DNA from: CAZJDM01 sp964544765
Lineage (GTDB): Bacteria; Bdellovibrionota_B; Oligoflexia; CAYFLR01
Direction of reading: 5' to 3'
NCBI GenBank assembly: GCA_964544765.1
Contig: CAZJDM010000047.1
Location: forward strand, 1 to 28,284
Length of the DNA: 28,284 bases
A model generated the notes under the pieces. That model was not told the origin of the DNA and made no database searches. It was given only the letters and a program-made list of their open reading frames with translations. The number at the start of each line of letters is the position of its first letter. The first letter of the stretch is position 1. The position numbers and the translations under genes are program-made. This document shows positions 6,981 through 14,884 of this stretch, in pieces.

Positions 6981-8880
6981 ATGAAATTTTTAAAAGGTAT
7001 TCTTTCATTTAAATCAATCAGGATAATGAGTATTAGCGTACTTTGGGTAATAATACTAGGTTTGGGTGTTTATTCCTATATCACTTCCAGGAGTTTGGTT
7101 GATTCAGTCACCAACTCGATCAAAGTAAACAGACATCGTATTGTTGAATTAAGTGAATTAGAAGAATTTGTTCGTCAGGCTGATACTCAAATGAGTAAAT
7201 TGATTAAAGAGATTGATGTTGATGTAAAGATGTTGTTTAGAAATATAGAGTCTGCCAGGAGTATCGCGAAACATCTATATGGTCAATTAGATGATAACAA
7301 TCAAAAGCAAATGGAGGTATTACTTAAACAATTACAAAAATTTAAAACGATTGTAAGAGCATATCATCATCTTAGAACAGAAGAGTCAGGAGGATCGATA
7401 GTAGAGGATCTAGAAAGTACTTCTATGTCAATTATAAGTGACACAATAACCCTACTCAATAATGTTATTGTCAATATCAGAAAGAAAATAGAATTGACTG
7501 AAAATCAGTTCATACTAGATATAGAAAATCAGCTTAGAAATAAAGTTTTCATCATTATTTGGTCACTCTTAATTGCTATTTTGATTTCAATTATTATGAC
7601 CAAAGCTCTAGCCAAACCGATTGCGGTACTTGTTGAAGGGACAAATAGGATTTCTAGTGGAGATTATACTTTTCGTATTAAATCTTTGGGGAAAGATGAA
7701 ATTGGTGAGTTGGGCCACGCCTTTAATAAAATGGCCGTAGATATTGAAAGATCCAAAAACGAGATAATGAACGCGAAAGAATACGTAGACAGCATAATCA
7801 AATCTTTGATGGATATGCTTATTATTCTTAACCCCGATGGAACCATAAGGACAATCAATAATGCTACTTTAAGGATCCTAGATTATACCGAAAAAGAACT
7901 AATAAATAAACCAATTGCAGATTTAATTGCGGAAGAAGAATTGTTCGGAGACATTGCCAAGTTTAATGCACATATCCAGGAGGGTTTAGTAAAGGAATTT
8001 AATGCCTTTATTAACAACAAATCTGGAGAAAGAATTCCTGTAATTCTGTCAGGTAGTGTTTTACGTATATAAGAAACAACAATTAATAGGAGTAATCTTA
8101 TCTTTAAAAGACGCAAGGGATTCTAAATTAATCAAAGAGCTAAAGGATATCCAATATCAATTAATTCAATCGGGAAAATTAGCTGCCCTTGGTGAAATGA
8201 GTTCTGGTTTGGCTCATGAAATCAATAATCCCTTGTTTTTAATCAAGGGGTTTAATAATCGGATCAAGGTCGAGCTGAGTGATTATAATAAAGATGCCTA
8301 TGAAAAAATACGTGACTATGTAGAGGAAATAAATGAAAACAGCCAACGGATAATGAAAATTGTTGATTATTTTAGGGAATTTTCGAGACAAGCAGAACAT
8401 GATTTTACACCCATATCAATTAATGATGTAGTCTCCAGGTCCTTTATCTTGCTAAATGAACAATTAAAGCTTCGCTCTATTAATATCAAACAGAACTTGA
8501 TTACGGAAGATATCAAAATCATGGGTAGTGGTAATCAATTAGAGCAGGTCTTTATCAATATTATTACTAATGCCAGAGACGCTATTGAAAATGTACATGG
8601 AACTAATGGCGGTGAACTTGTTGTTTGTACCAGAAGAGAAGGAAAGTCTGCTATTGTAGAGTTTACGGATAATGGAACCGGTGTTGATGAGGAAAAACAG
8701 CAAAGAATATTTGATCCTTTTTATACTACTAAGGAAGTTGGTAAAGGTACAGGGTTGGGATTATCAATATCTCATGGTATTGTTACCAATCATAAAGGGC
8801 AAATTAGCTGTAAGTCTAAACTAGGTGAAGGAACCAGTTTTAAGGTCGAGTTCCCTCTTTACCGGGAAAGAATTGCATAG
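6981..8880 (+). pseudogene. Sensor histidine kinase copy 2, split by a +1 frameshift
   Basis: Two overlapping frames, 6981-8072 and 8056-8880, together equal one kinase of about 632 residues with the same order as copy 1: TM1, helical sensor, TM2, HAMP, PAS, HisKA, HATPase. Copy 1 reads LRDKNQQLIGV at the break. Here one extra base near 8064-8068 gives a premature TAA at 8070, and removing it restores LRYKKQQLIGV. The second frame would have to start at GTG 8056, which has only a poor ribosome binding site. If translated separately it would yield a soluble kinase with intact H, N, G1, F and G2 boxes (GLAHEINNPL, DNGTGVDEE, GTGLGLS). Downstream codons show no further decay, so the frameshift is recent or a sequencing error. 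The start ATG at 6981 has AGG five bases upstream. The sensor region differs from copy 1 more than the rest does. Confidence 0.85.
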
Positions 8881-8948
8881 TAAAGGGTGTACGACATGAT
8901 TTATATAACCAGTTTATCGTTTGCGTAAGGTTTGAAAAGGAGTTTTTG

Positions 8949-10610
8949 GTGGGATTTGACAGAGTCTTGATCGTAGATGATGAGTATGGTGTAAGAAAAC
9001 TGTTATCATCAATATTAACCGAATTCCGGGTGCAATCAGTTGACTGTGTAGAAGAAGCTATCAAGATCATCAGTCGATCAGAATGCGATGTTGTGGTTTC
9101 TGATATAAAAATGCCCAAACATTCAGGACTCGAGTTACTGAATATTGTAAAAAAATTGAAAGTCGATATTCCTGTAATTATGATTACAGGGCATGGGAAT
9201 AAGCAAAATGTCATTGAATCCATAAGAGGTGGTGCCTATGATTTTTTGGAAAAACCCTTTGAAGAAGAGGAGTTGGTACATACTGTAAAAAGGGCTCTCG
9301 AAACCTCGAGAGTTAAACTAGAAAAAGATCAAATACAATCTCAATTGATTCAATCAGCCAAACTGGCTTCTATTGGAATTCTTGCTTCTGGAGTGGCTCA
9401 CGAATTAAATAATCCTTTGACCGTTGTTATGGGAAATACGCAGTTAATAAAAAAATTAAAAGATGATCCCGCTAAAATAGATGAGAAAGTCGATAAAATA
9501 AATCATGCTGCTGTAAGGATGAAATCTATTATAGATCATTTGCGTACTTTTTCCCGAGAAAGCAGACTAAGTGAGCGACAGCAATTTGAAATTTTAGAAC
9601 CTATAAATTATGTACTTGGATTCTTAAGAAAACAGCTGGAATTGCAGGAAATTACAATAAATTTATCCATGACCAATTCACAAGCCTTAGTCAATGGAGA
9701 CATCGTTCAGTTTGAAAGTGTTTTTCAGAATTTACTAATTAATAGTCGGGATGCTTTTGATGAGATCAAAGATAATAGGAAAAAACAAATAACTATAAAA
9801 ACTTTAGTCGAAGATGATAATTTGAAAATTATTTTTCAAGACAATGCCACAGGAATACCTAAAAATATTCAAGATAGTATTTTTGATCCATTTTTTACCA
9901 CCAAAGAAACTGGAAGAGGGACCGGACTAGGCTTATCAATTGCCAGAAATATTATTGAGGATCACAAGGGAACAATGCTGGTTGAGAGTGAAGATGGCAA
10001 AGGAACAATATTTTTAATTAAAATTCCGTTAGCAAAAAATGTAACAAATGTGAAAGAGTTAGGAAAAGTAAAAAAGGTTAAAAAACAAAATGAATCTGTT
10101 CTTTCAGGCGCCAGCCAAACCTCAAATACTGCCAAAACAGGCGCTTCATGTAGTTATAAAAATTTTGAAGATAATTCAGTTACTAATATTACTATTGTTG
10201 ATAATAGTAATAATGGTAATAGTGATAATAAATCAAGCGCTGATATAAGTTCCAAAGTACTAATAATTGATGATGAGACAGATGTTTTAGAAATAGTAAG
10301 CCAGAGTATTGAAAGATCTTTTGACGTTAGAACTGCTATCGATCCATACGAAGCGCTGAAAACTATTGAAAACCAAAAATTTGATTTAATTCTGACAGAT
10401 TTGAAAATGCCTAAAGTATCGGGAATTGATATTTTAGCTCACTCAAAAAAATGTCAACCGGAAACTCCAGTTATTATTATGTCGGGCTTTAGTAAATATG
10501 ATGAAGACATACAATATGCTTTATCCCAGGGAGCCAAAGGTTATTTTTCTAAGCCCTTTGAAGACGCGAATAAATTAATCAATTCTATTCAAAGTTATAT
10601 TGATTCATAA
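8949..10610 (+). CDS. Hybrid REC-histidine kinase-REC protein
   Basis: This 553-residue soluble protein has no membrane segment. Receiver 1 spans about residues 3-118 (acidic pair D10/D11, phosphate site D52 in VSDIKMP, K102 in LEKPF). A HisKA domain follows with His151 in GVAHELNNPL, then HATPase_c (INSRDAF N box, FDPFFTTK, GTGLGLS). A Ser/Asn-rich linker of about 70 residues leads to receiver 2 (about 431-553, phosphate site D484 in LTDLKMP). Receiver 1 strongly resembles the regulator encoded at 21364-20756, so both may read the same kinases. It lies 68 bases after kinase 2 and probably forms a phosphorelay with it. I chose GTG at 8949 because AAGGAG lies six bases before it; TTG at 8946 would leave three. 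No output domain is present, so the signal must go to another protein. Confidence 0.92.
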   Translation: MGFDRVLIVDDEYGVRKLLSSILTEFRVQSVDCVEEAIKIISRSECDVVVSDIKMPKHSGLELLNIVKKLKVDIPVIMITGHGNKQNVIESIRGGAYDFLEKPFEEEELVHTVKRALETSRVKLEKDQIQSQLIQSAKLASIGILASGVAHELNNPLTVVMGNTQLIKKLKDDPAKIDEKVDKINHAAVRMKSIIDHLRTFSRESRLSERQQFEILEPINYVLGFLRKQLELQEITINLSMTNSQALVNGDIVQFESVFQNLLINSRDAFDEIKDNRKKQITIKTLVEDDNLKIIFQDNATGIPKNIQDSIFDPFFTTKETGRGTGLGLSIARNIIEDHKGTMLVESEDGKGTIFLIKIPLAKNVTNVKELGKVKKVKKQNESVLSGASQTSNTAKTGASCSYKNFEDNSVTNITIVDNSNNGNSDNKSSADISSKVLIIDDETDVLEIVSQSIERSFDVRTAIDPYEALKTIENQKFDLILTDLKMPKVSGIDILAHSKKCQPETPVIIMSGFSKYDEDIQYALSQGAKGYFSKPFEDANKLINSIQSYIDS

Positions 10611-10628
10611 GTAGTCAATATTTGCCGG

Positions 10629-11777
10629 TCATAAATCATCATATAACGGTATCAATTTGGAAATAATTGTAAAGACAATAAAAGGCATTAGTATAATGAT
10701 TGTTCCGACTAATAAACCCTCACGACCGAGCCACTCGATATCAAATTTAGTAAATCCCCGCATACTTTTTGAGACTAATTGTCCACCAATTACAACGTTC
10801 CAACGCATTAGTAAAACTTGAATCAGCAGGGCCAGAGAGCTGAGAGTTGTCAGAAATATATAGATTCCTCGTGATATAAATTTCTTAAAAAATATGGCGA
10901 TAAATAACAATATTAGAGGGCCAACCGAAAAAGCCAGAATTTGACCATATATCATCGTTTCCATTAGGCGGTGAGAAATCAAATAATGTAGTGCTTCTAA
11001 ATGCTCTTCCTGAACGTAAAATAAAACCAGTAGTTCCAGTAATTCTAAGGTAAAATCCAAAATAAAAAAACCAAAAAGAAATCCTACCATCGTATCTAAA
11101 CAGTCATATTTAATTGCTACACCTTTAATTTTACAAATAATTGTGTAAAAGAGGATCAAAAGAGCAATACCCGAAACTATAGCAGACAGTATAAAAATTA
11201 AGGGCATCAAGGGAGTTTCCCACCAAGGGTTAGATTTTAGGGCTCCAAATAAAAAACCTACATAACCATGCAATATACAAGCGGCAGGAATTCCAATCAC
11301 CGAAAGAATATAAATAATTTTTTTATCCAATTGTATCCTGGCCGGTGAAGTATCATATACCCCTAAGGTACATAACTTAAATAAACTTCTAATTAAGAAC
11401 GAAGAAGAAGATTTAGCCTTAGCAATAATGTCTTTTCTAAATATTAGCCAAATTTCAATAGTGAGTAAAATTAAATAAAAAGAGTAGATAAAACCAAAAC
11501 CACTCATAGCGGAAGTGAAGTGGGGAGTAAACATGATATTAAAGGCTCTTTCTGGGTGACCCAAATGTACTAGAAGAGGCATAGTGGCAAATAACAAGAA
11601 GCTAAAAGCGGCAATTAGCGAGATTTTAGATACAGGTTTTAAGGAATTATTGTTAAAGACATGATACAAGGAAGCAACAATAAAGGCTCCGGCAACCAGA
11701 CCGGTAATATAAGGATAGAGTACTATCATCAATGACCAGACCGGTTTAATCTCATTTAGATATACATAATTTTCCAT
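10629..11777 (-). CDS. NrfD/PsrC-family integral membrane quinone-site subunit
   Basis: This 382-residue protein is almost entirely hydrophobic, with nine or ten predicted membrane helices. The early TGLVAGAFIVASLYH segment and the HLGHPERAFNIMFTPHFTSAMSGFG stretch (about residues 71-95) are characteristic of the NrfD/PsrC/HmcC family. These subunits bind menaquinone and sit under a ferredoxin-like partner, with no haem of their own. It is the last gene of the five-gene cytochrome operon, 82 bases after the ferredoxin gene. ATG at 11777 has AAGGAG ten bases upstream. It converges with the hybrid kinase gene with only 18 bases between stops and no visible terminator. Substrate direction (quinol oxidation or quinone reduction) cannot be told from sequence. 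Confidence 0.92.
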   Translation of the reverse strand: MENYVYLNEIKPVWSLMIVLYPYITGLVAGAFIVASLYHVFNNNSLKPVSKISLIAAFSFLLFATMPLLVHLGHPERAFNIMFTPHFTSAMSGFGFIYSFYLILLTIEIWLIFRKDIIAKAKSSSSFLIRSLFKLCTLGVYDTSPARIQLDKKIIYILSVIGIPAACILHGYVGFLFGALKSNPWWETPLMPLIFILSAIVSGIALLILFYTIICKIKGVAIKYDCLDTMVGFLFGFFILDFTLELLELLVLFYVQEEHLEALHYLISHRLMETMIYGQILAFSVGPLILLFIAIFFKKFISRGIYIFLTTLSSLALLIQVLLMRWNVVIGGQLVSKSMRGFTKFDIEWLGREGLLVGTIIILMPFIVFTIISKLIPLYDDL

Positions 11778-11782
11778 CTTTA

Positions 11783-11878
11783 TTTATCTCCTTATCCACA
11801 TTATTTTATCTACCGATCTATCAAACCCTATCTTATCTCATCTTATCTCTTTGTTTATTCTACTTTATCTCCTTATCC
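11783..11878 (-). repeat. Exact 15-bp direct repeat carrying the NrfD-gene ribosome binding site
   Basis: TTTATCTCCTTATCC occurs at 11783-11797 and again at 11864-11878, with TATCTC-rich sequence between. On the - strand the downstream copy contains the AAGGAG of the NrfD-like gene. The upstream copy encodes the last residues of the ferredoxin subunit (MDKEIK). This suggests a local duplication that created or copied the ribosome binding site. Confidence 0.75.
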
Positions 11879-12816
11879 ATCTCTTTATAAAAAACTTTGG
11901 GCTTGGTTCCTAAGTCAGGTTTTAATACGTTTAGGGACGAGGTAGCAAAGTAGGAGAATAGCTTTTTGTCATCCTTATTTTTTATGTCTACCAAGGTTCT
12001 AACCTTGCGAGGACAGATAGTAACGCAGGCAGTGTTTAATCCTTTTACAATTCGATGGTAACACAAGGTACATTTATCAGCAGTATGGGTAATGGGATTT
12101 TTAAATCTGGTGCCGTATGGACAGGCCTGAATACAATAACCACATCCTATACAGTGTTTATCATCGACTAATACTATTCCATCAGGTGTAGTATAAGTTG
12201 CTCCCACCGGACATACTTGCTCACAAACAGAATTTTCACAATGATTGCATAGTTTGGGTAGGAAGAAGGATTTTAAGATTTTTTCCTTTTTTGAAATGTT
12301 GGAAAAACCATTTAGAGAACCTTTAGGTGAATCTACTGATGCTTTGTCATGAGCGTAATATACGTATCTTTCAACCCAAGTTCGGTAGTAATCATTTGGG
12401 ACATCGTTTTCTGTTTTACAAGCACGAACACAGGCTCCACAGCCGATACATTTACGGTGGTCGATAATATAGACCCAAAAATGTTGATTGTCTTGGTATA
12501 GATTGCTTTTTTCTATCAGTTGAGTTTCGGCATTTTGATATCCTTTTACCATGTGATTTCTGGATTTAATTCGTTTGGCCCACATTGGTTTGGATTTGAA
12601 AAATAGCAAAGAAATGCCAGAACTGAGCAGCAAAAGACCGCTGTTCTTGATAAAGTCTCGTCTTTTTATTTTACTTTCTAATTCTTGATATTCTTCTTTT
12701 GTCAGGTAATCCTTGATACTATTACTATTGTTGTGGCTGTTACTGTTACTGTTACTGTTACTGTTACTGTTGATAGTAGTATTACCTAAAAAATCGTTTT
12801 CTTTTTTTCTCGCCAT
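11860..12816 (-). CDS. Tat-exported 4x[4Fe-4S] ferredoxin subunit (NrfC/PsrB/HmcB type)
   Basis: This 318-residue protein has a twin-arginine signal (KRRDFIK, residues 51-57, then a hydrophobic stretch to about 73). Sixteen cysteines in four clusters follow: C123-x2-C-x2-C-x3-C, C190/193/198/202, C222/225/228/232 and C249/252/264/268. This is the standard pattern for the electron-transfer subunit that sits on an NrfD-type membrane protein and wires it to periplasmic partners. The twin arginines are preceded by an unusually long 50-residue region with an Asn-Ser repeat. ATG at 12816 has GGAG seven bases upstream and overlaps the end of the tetrahaem gene by 35 bases, which fits translational coupling. 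No catalytic molybdenum subunit is encoded beside it. Confidence 0.93.
   Translation of the reverse strand: MARKKENDFLGNTTINSNSNSNSNSNSHNNSNSIKDYLTKEEYQELESKIKRRDFIKNSGLLLLSSGISLLFFKSKPMWAKRIKSRNHMVKGYQNAETQLIEKSNLYQDNQHFWVYIIDHRKCIGCGACVRACKTENDVPNDYYRTWVERYVYYAHDKASVDSPKGSLNGFSNISKKEKILKSFFLPKLCNHCENSVCEQVCPVGATYTTPDGIVLVDDKHCIGCGYCIQACPYGTRFKNPITHTADKCTLCYHRIVKGLNTACVTICPRKVRTLVDIKNKDDKKLFSYFATSSLNVLKPDLGTKPKVFYKEMDKEIK
12737..12772 (-). repeat. Hexanucleotide repeat encoding (Asn-Ser)n in the ferredoxin leader
   Basis: Five exact CTGTTA units at 12737-12766 and a sixth near-unit (CTGTTG) encode alternating Asn and Ser ahead of the twin-arginine motif. A six-base unit keeps the reading frame, so copy changes would alter leader length, not switch the gene off. 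Confidence 0.9.
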
Positions 12817-13312
12817 TGGTTATCTCCATCGGATAATGAGGATTATGACAATCTATGCAAAGTTTATTTTTATTTTTTCTTTGATTGTAGTGTCTTTGCA
12901 ATACAATTTGCGGGAAGTCTTGAGGTTTACCAATTACCTTCTGATGGCATATTAAACAAGCGTTTTTATTTCTATCAACTTTGATTGCTACCTTAAGGCC
13001 CCCGCCCTTTAAGACATGTTGTCTGCCAGAATCATGACATATTTCACATTCAACGGATGAATGTCGTCCTTTTTTCCAAAATCGATATACTTTTTCAAAG
13101 TGGCAGTCTAGGCATCGTTCACTACTCTGTAAGATGTGCGATCTGAGTCGTTCATCATAGACAGCGTTATAACGGTAATGCCCTTTGAGATAGAAACTTT
13201 CAGGGACAAAGAATTTTGTTCTTATTAAAAAAAACAATATCCCGACCGAACAAATTATGAGTACCAGTATAATTAGGTGGGAATATTTATTTTGCAAAAA
13301 TCTTTGTAACAT
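12782..13312 (-). CDS. Membrane-anchored tetrahaem cytochrome c
   Basis: This 176-residue protein has one N-terminal membrane helix (about residues 12-31) that would anchor it to the periplasmic face. Four CXXCH haem sites start at C67, C89, C119 and C152. The spacing and phrases ERCLDCH, SVECEICHDSG and LCIDCHNPHYP resemble small cytochromes found next to NrfD/ferredoxin pairs in multihaem quinone-oxidoreductase clusters, though NapC/NrfH proteins also have four sites with a similar anchor. Its ATG shares one base with the stop codon of the 13-haem gene (TAATG), with GAGG about nine bases upstream, so the two are coupled. It probably connects the ferredoxin/NrfD unit to the larger cytochromes. 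Confidence 0.9.
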   Translation of the reverse strand: MLQRFLQNKYSHLIILVLIICSVGILFFLIRTKFFVPESFYLKGHYRYNAVYDERLRSHILQSSERCLDCHFEKVYRFWKKGRHSSVECEICHDSGRQHVLKGGGLKVAIKVDRNKNACLICHQKVIGKPQDFPQIVLQRHYNQRKNKNKLCIDCHNPHYPMEITNGEKKRKRFFR

Positions 13313-14877
13313 TATTTACTACCTCTTTTTTTGAAATGGAAATTTTTGTAGACGTTAGCTGCGTCATCTCCATGACAGGCTGCACAGAATTTCATAGTTT
13401 TCCAATTATCTATTAAGAAGGAAGAATTGATATCATCATTATTCTTTTTATTTTTTATACTCTTTCTTTTAGGATTAGAGATCATTTTACGATGTTTCGA
13501 GTTGTTACTCCATTTGTGTGGATCATGACATGAAGGGCAGGATAACTGATATGATATGGAAGAATCAAGATTGAGCTTGGCCGAGTCCTTATAAAATTTT
13601 AAGGTGATTTCTTTACCAGTTTCTTTGTCAGGAACTGAATTAAATATAATTTCTCCTGGGTGCTTGTAATATTTAATTTGAGTGATAGATTCAGCTCGTT
13701 TATTCTGGTGACAGTTTAGACAAGCTGAAATAACCTTATGTTTTTGAGCGTTGGTTTTACTGGTGATTAATAGATTACCTTGGGTACTGGTGTTATGAAC
13801 AGAGTGGCACAATTGACAGTTAGTGGTGATGGGTTTGGGATATTGGAACAATTCCTTAACTAGGGATCGAGTATTTGGATTCCAGGAGAAATAGTCATGA
13901 GGGGTTCGAGTGATAGATGTTTTTTCCTTATGGCAATCTAAACAAACTTGACTACTTCTCTTTTTACTTTCTTTAATCTCCTTGCCCTTTCTACTCTTTT
14001 TACTCTTTTTACTCTTTTTACTCTTTTTATTTTTTCTATTTCTATTGCTTTTAGAGACTTTTAGTAATACTTGGGCAGTTGTATTTGAATGGATGTTATG
14101 ACAGTCAAAACATTTATTATCAGTTAAAGGATGATAGTTTTTGGGGTATTTCTGGTGGCAGTTATCACAGATAAAATTTCCTGCTTTTATCGGTTCAAAT
14201 AATAAGTCATTATGGGCTCGATGAATACCATGACAGGAGTCACATCTTATTTCTTCATGTTCAGTGGATTTGTATTCGGGGGGATGTTTGGAAAACCAGT
14301 TATCTTTGGGATCGTGGCACCTGGTACAAAATTGATTTAAAGACCTACCACTCTTGAAGTTACGCAAGTAATTTTTATTATCACTTGTATGAGGATTATG
14401 ACATGTCAGGCAGGTTAGGTAGTTATTGTATAATTGCATACCATGTTTGGATAATTGTTTTTTCATTTTTGTGTTTTGAATTTGATCAGAAATTTTCTTG
14501 TTAAAAGTATGGGTGTAAAAGAATCTATTATTAATTTTTATTTGAAATCCTTTTTTACCACGTTTGATTTTGTCTGGTAGGAATTCCTGATGGCAATCAA
14601 CACATATTCTATAAGTGAAATCTAAAATCCTATACTTATGTTTACCAATGATTGGTTTGTGACAAGCATAACATTTGTCAGTTAAAATTGGGGAGTGAAT
14701 ATTGGGTTTTGCTTTTTTATCATCGTGGCACTTAGCTGTAGTGCAAGTTTTAAAATTCATTGATTCCGTATTAGGGGGTGGAGCTGGTGATGCGCCAAAC
14801 AAGGAACTTGAATAATCACTTATTATGTAATTAGTGACTATAAGTATAGTTATTATAAGCATGGTCTTTACAAACAT
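13312..14877 (-). CDS. Periplasmic 13-haem cytochrome c (doubled-CXXCH type)
   Basis: With the ATG at 14877 the protein has 521 residues and a signal peptide (MFVKTMLIITILIVTNYIIS). I prefer this start because it lies seven bases after the preceding stop. The frame's earlier start at 15009 would overlap that gene by 125 bases and bury the signal peptide behind 44 residues. There are twelve CXXCH motifs (first at C69, last at C498) and one CX4CH (C45-H51). Phrases such as CLTCHNPHTSDNKNYL followed by FCTRCHD are typical of the doubled-CXXCH family seen in multihaem electron conduits. A lysine/serine repeat (about residues 284-294) forms a very basic insert between haems 8 and 9. Further His residues could be distal ligands. 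Confidence 0.9.
   Translation of the reverse strand: MFVKTMLIITILIVTNYIISDYSSSLFGASPAPPPNTESMNFKTCTTAKCHDDKKAKPNIHSPILTDKCYACHKPIIGKHKYRILDFTYRICVDCHQEFLPDKIKRGKKGFQIKINNRFFYTHTFNKKISDQIQNTKMKKQLSKHGMQLYNNYLTCLTCHNPHTSDNKNYLRNFKSGRSLNQFCTRCHDPKDNWFSKHPPEYKSTEHEEIRCDSCHGIHRAHNDLLFEPIKAGNFICDNCHQKYPKNYHPLTDNKCFDCHNIHSNTTAQVLLKVSKSNRNRKNKKSKKSKKSKKSRKGKEIKESKKRSSQVCLDCHKEKTSITRTPHDYFSWNPNTRSLVKELFQYPKPITTNCQLCHSVHNTSTQGNLLITSKTNAQKHKVISACLNCHQNKRAESITQIKYYKHPGEIIFNSVPDKETGKEITLKFYKDSAKLNLDSSISYQLSCPSCHDPHKWSNNSKHRKMISNPKRKSIKNKKNNDDINSSFLIDNWKTMKFCAACHGDDAANVYKNFHFKKRGSK
13993..14028 (-). repeat. Nonanucleotide repeat encoding (Lys-Lys-Ser)4
   Basis: Four exact copies of ACTCTTTTT lie in the 13-haem cytochrome gene and encode Lys-Lys-Ser repeats on the - strand. 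The unit keeps the frame, so copy changes would only lengthen or shorten a charged linker between haem groups. Confidence 0.9.
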
Positions 14878-14884
14878 GGTTTTT

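Noticed and set aside
12713..12955. Poly-leucine + strand frame
   Set aside because: It is the complement of the Asn-Ser repeat inside the ferredoxin gene, whose cysteine motifs and ribosome site are far stronger evidence.
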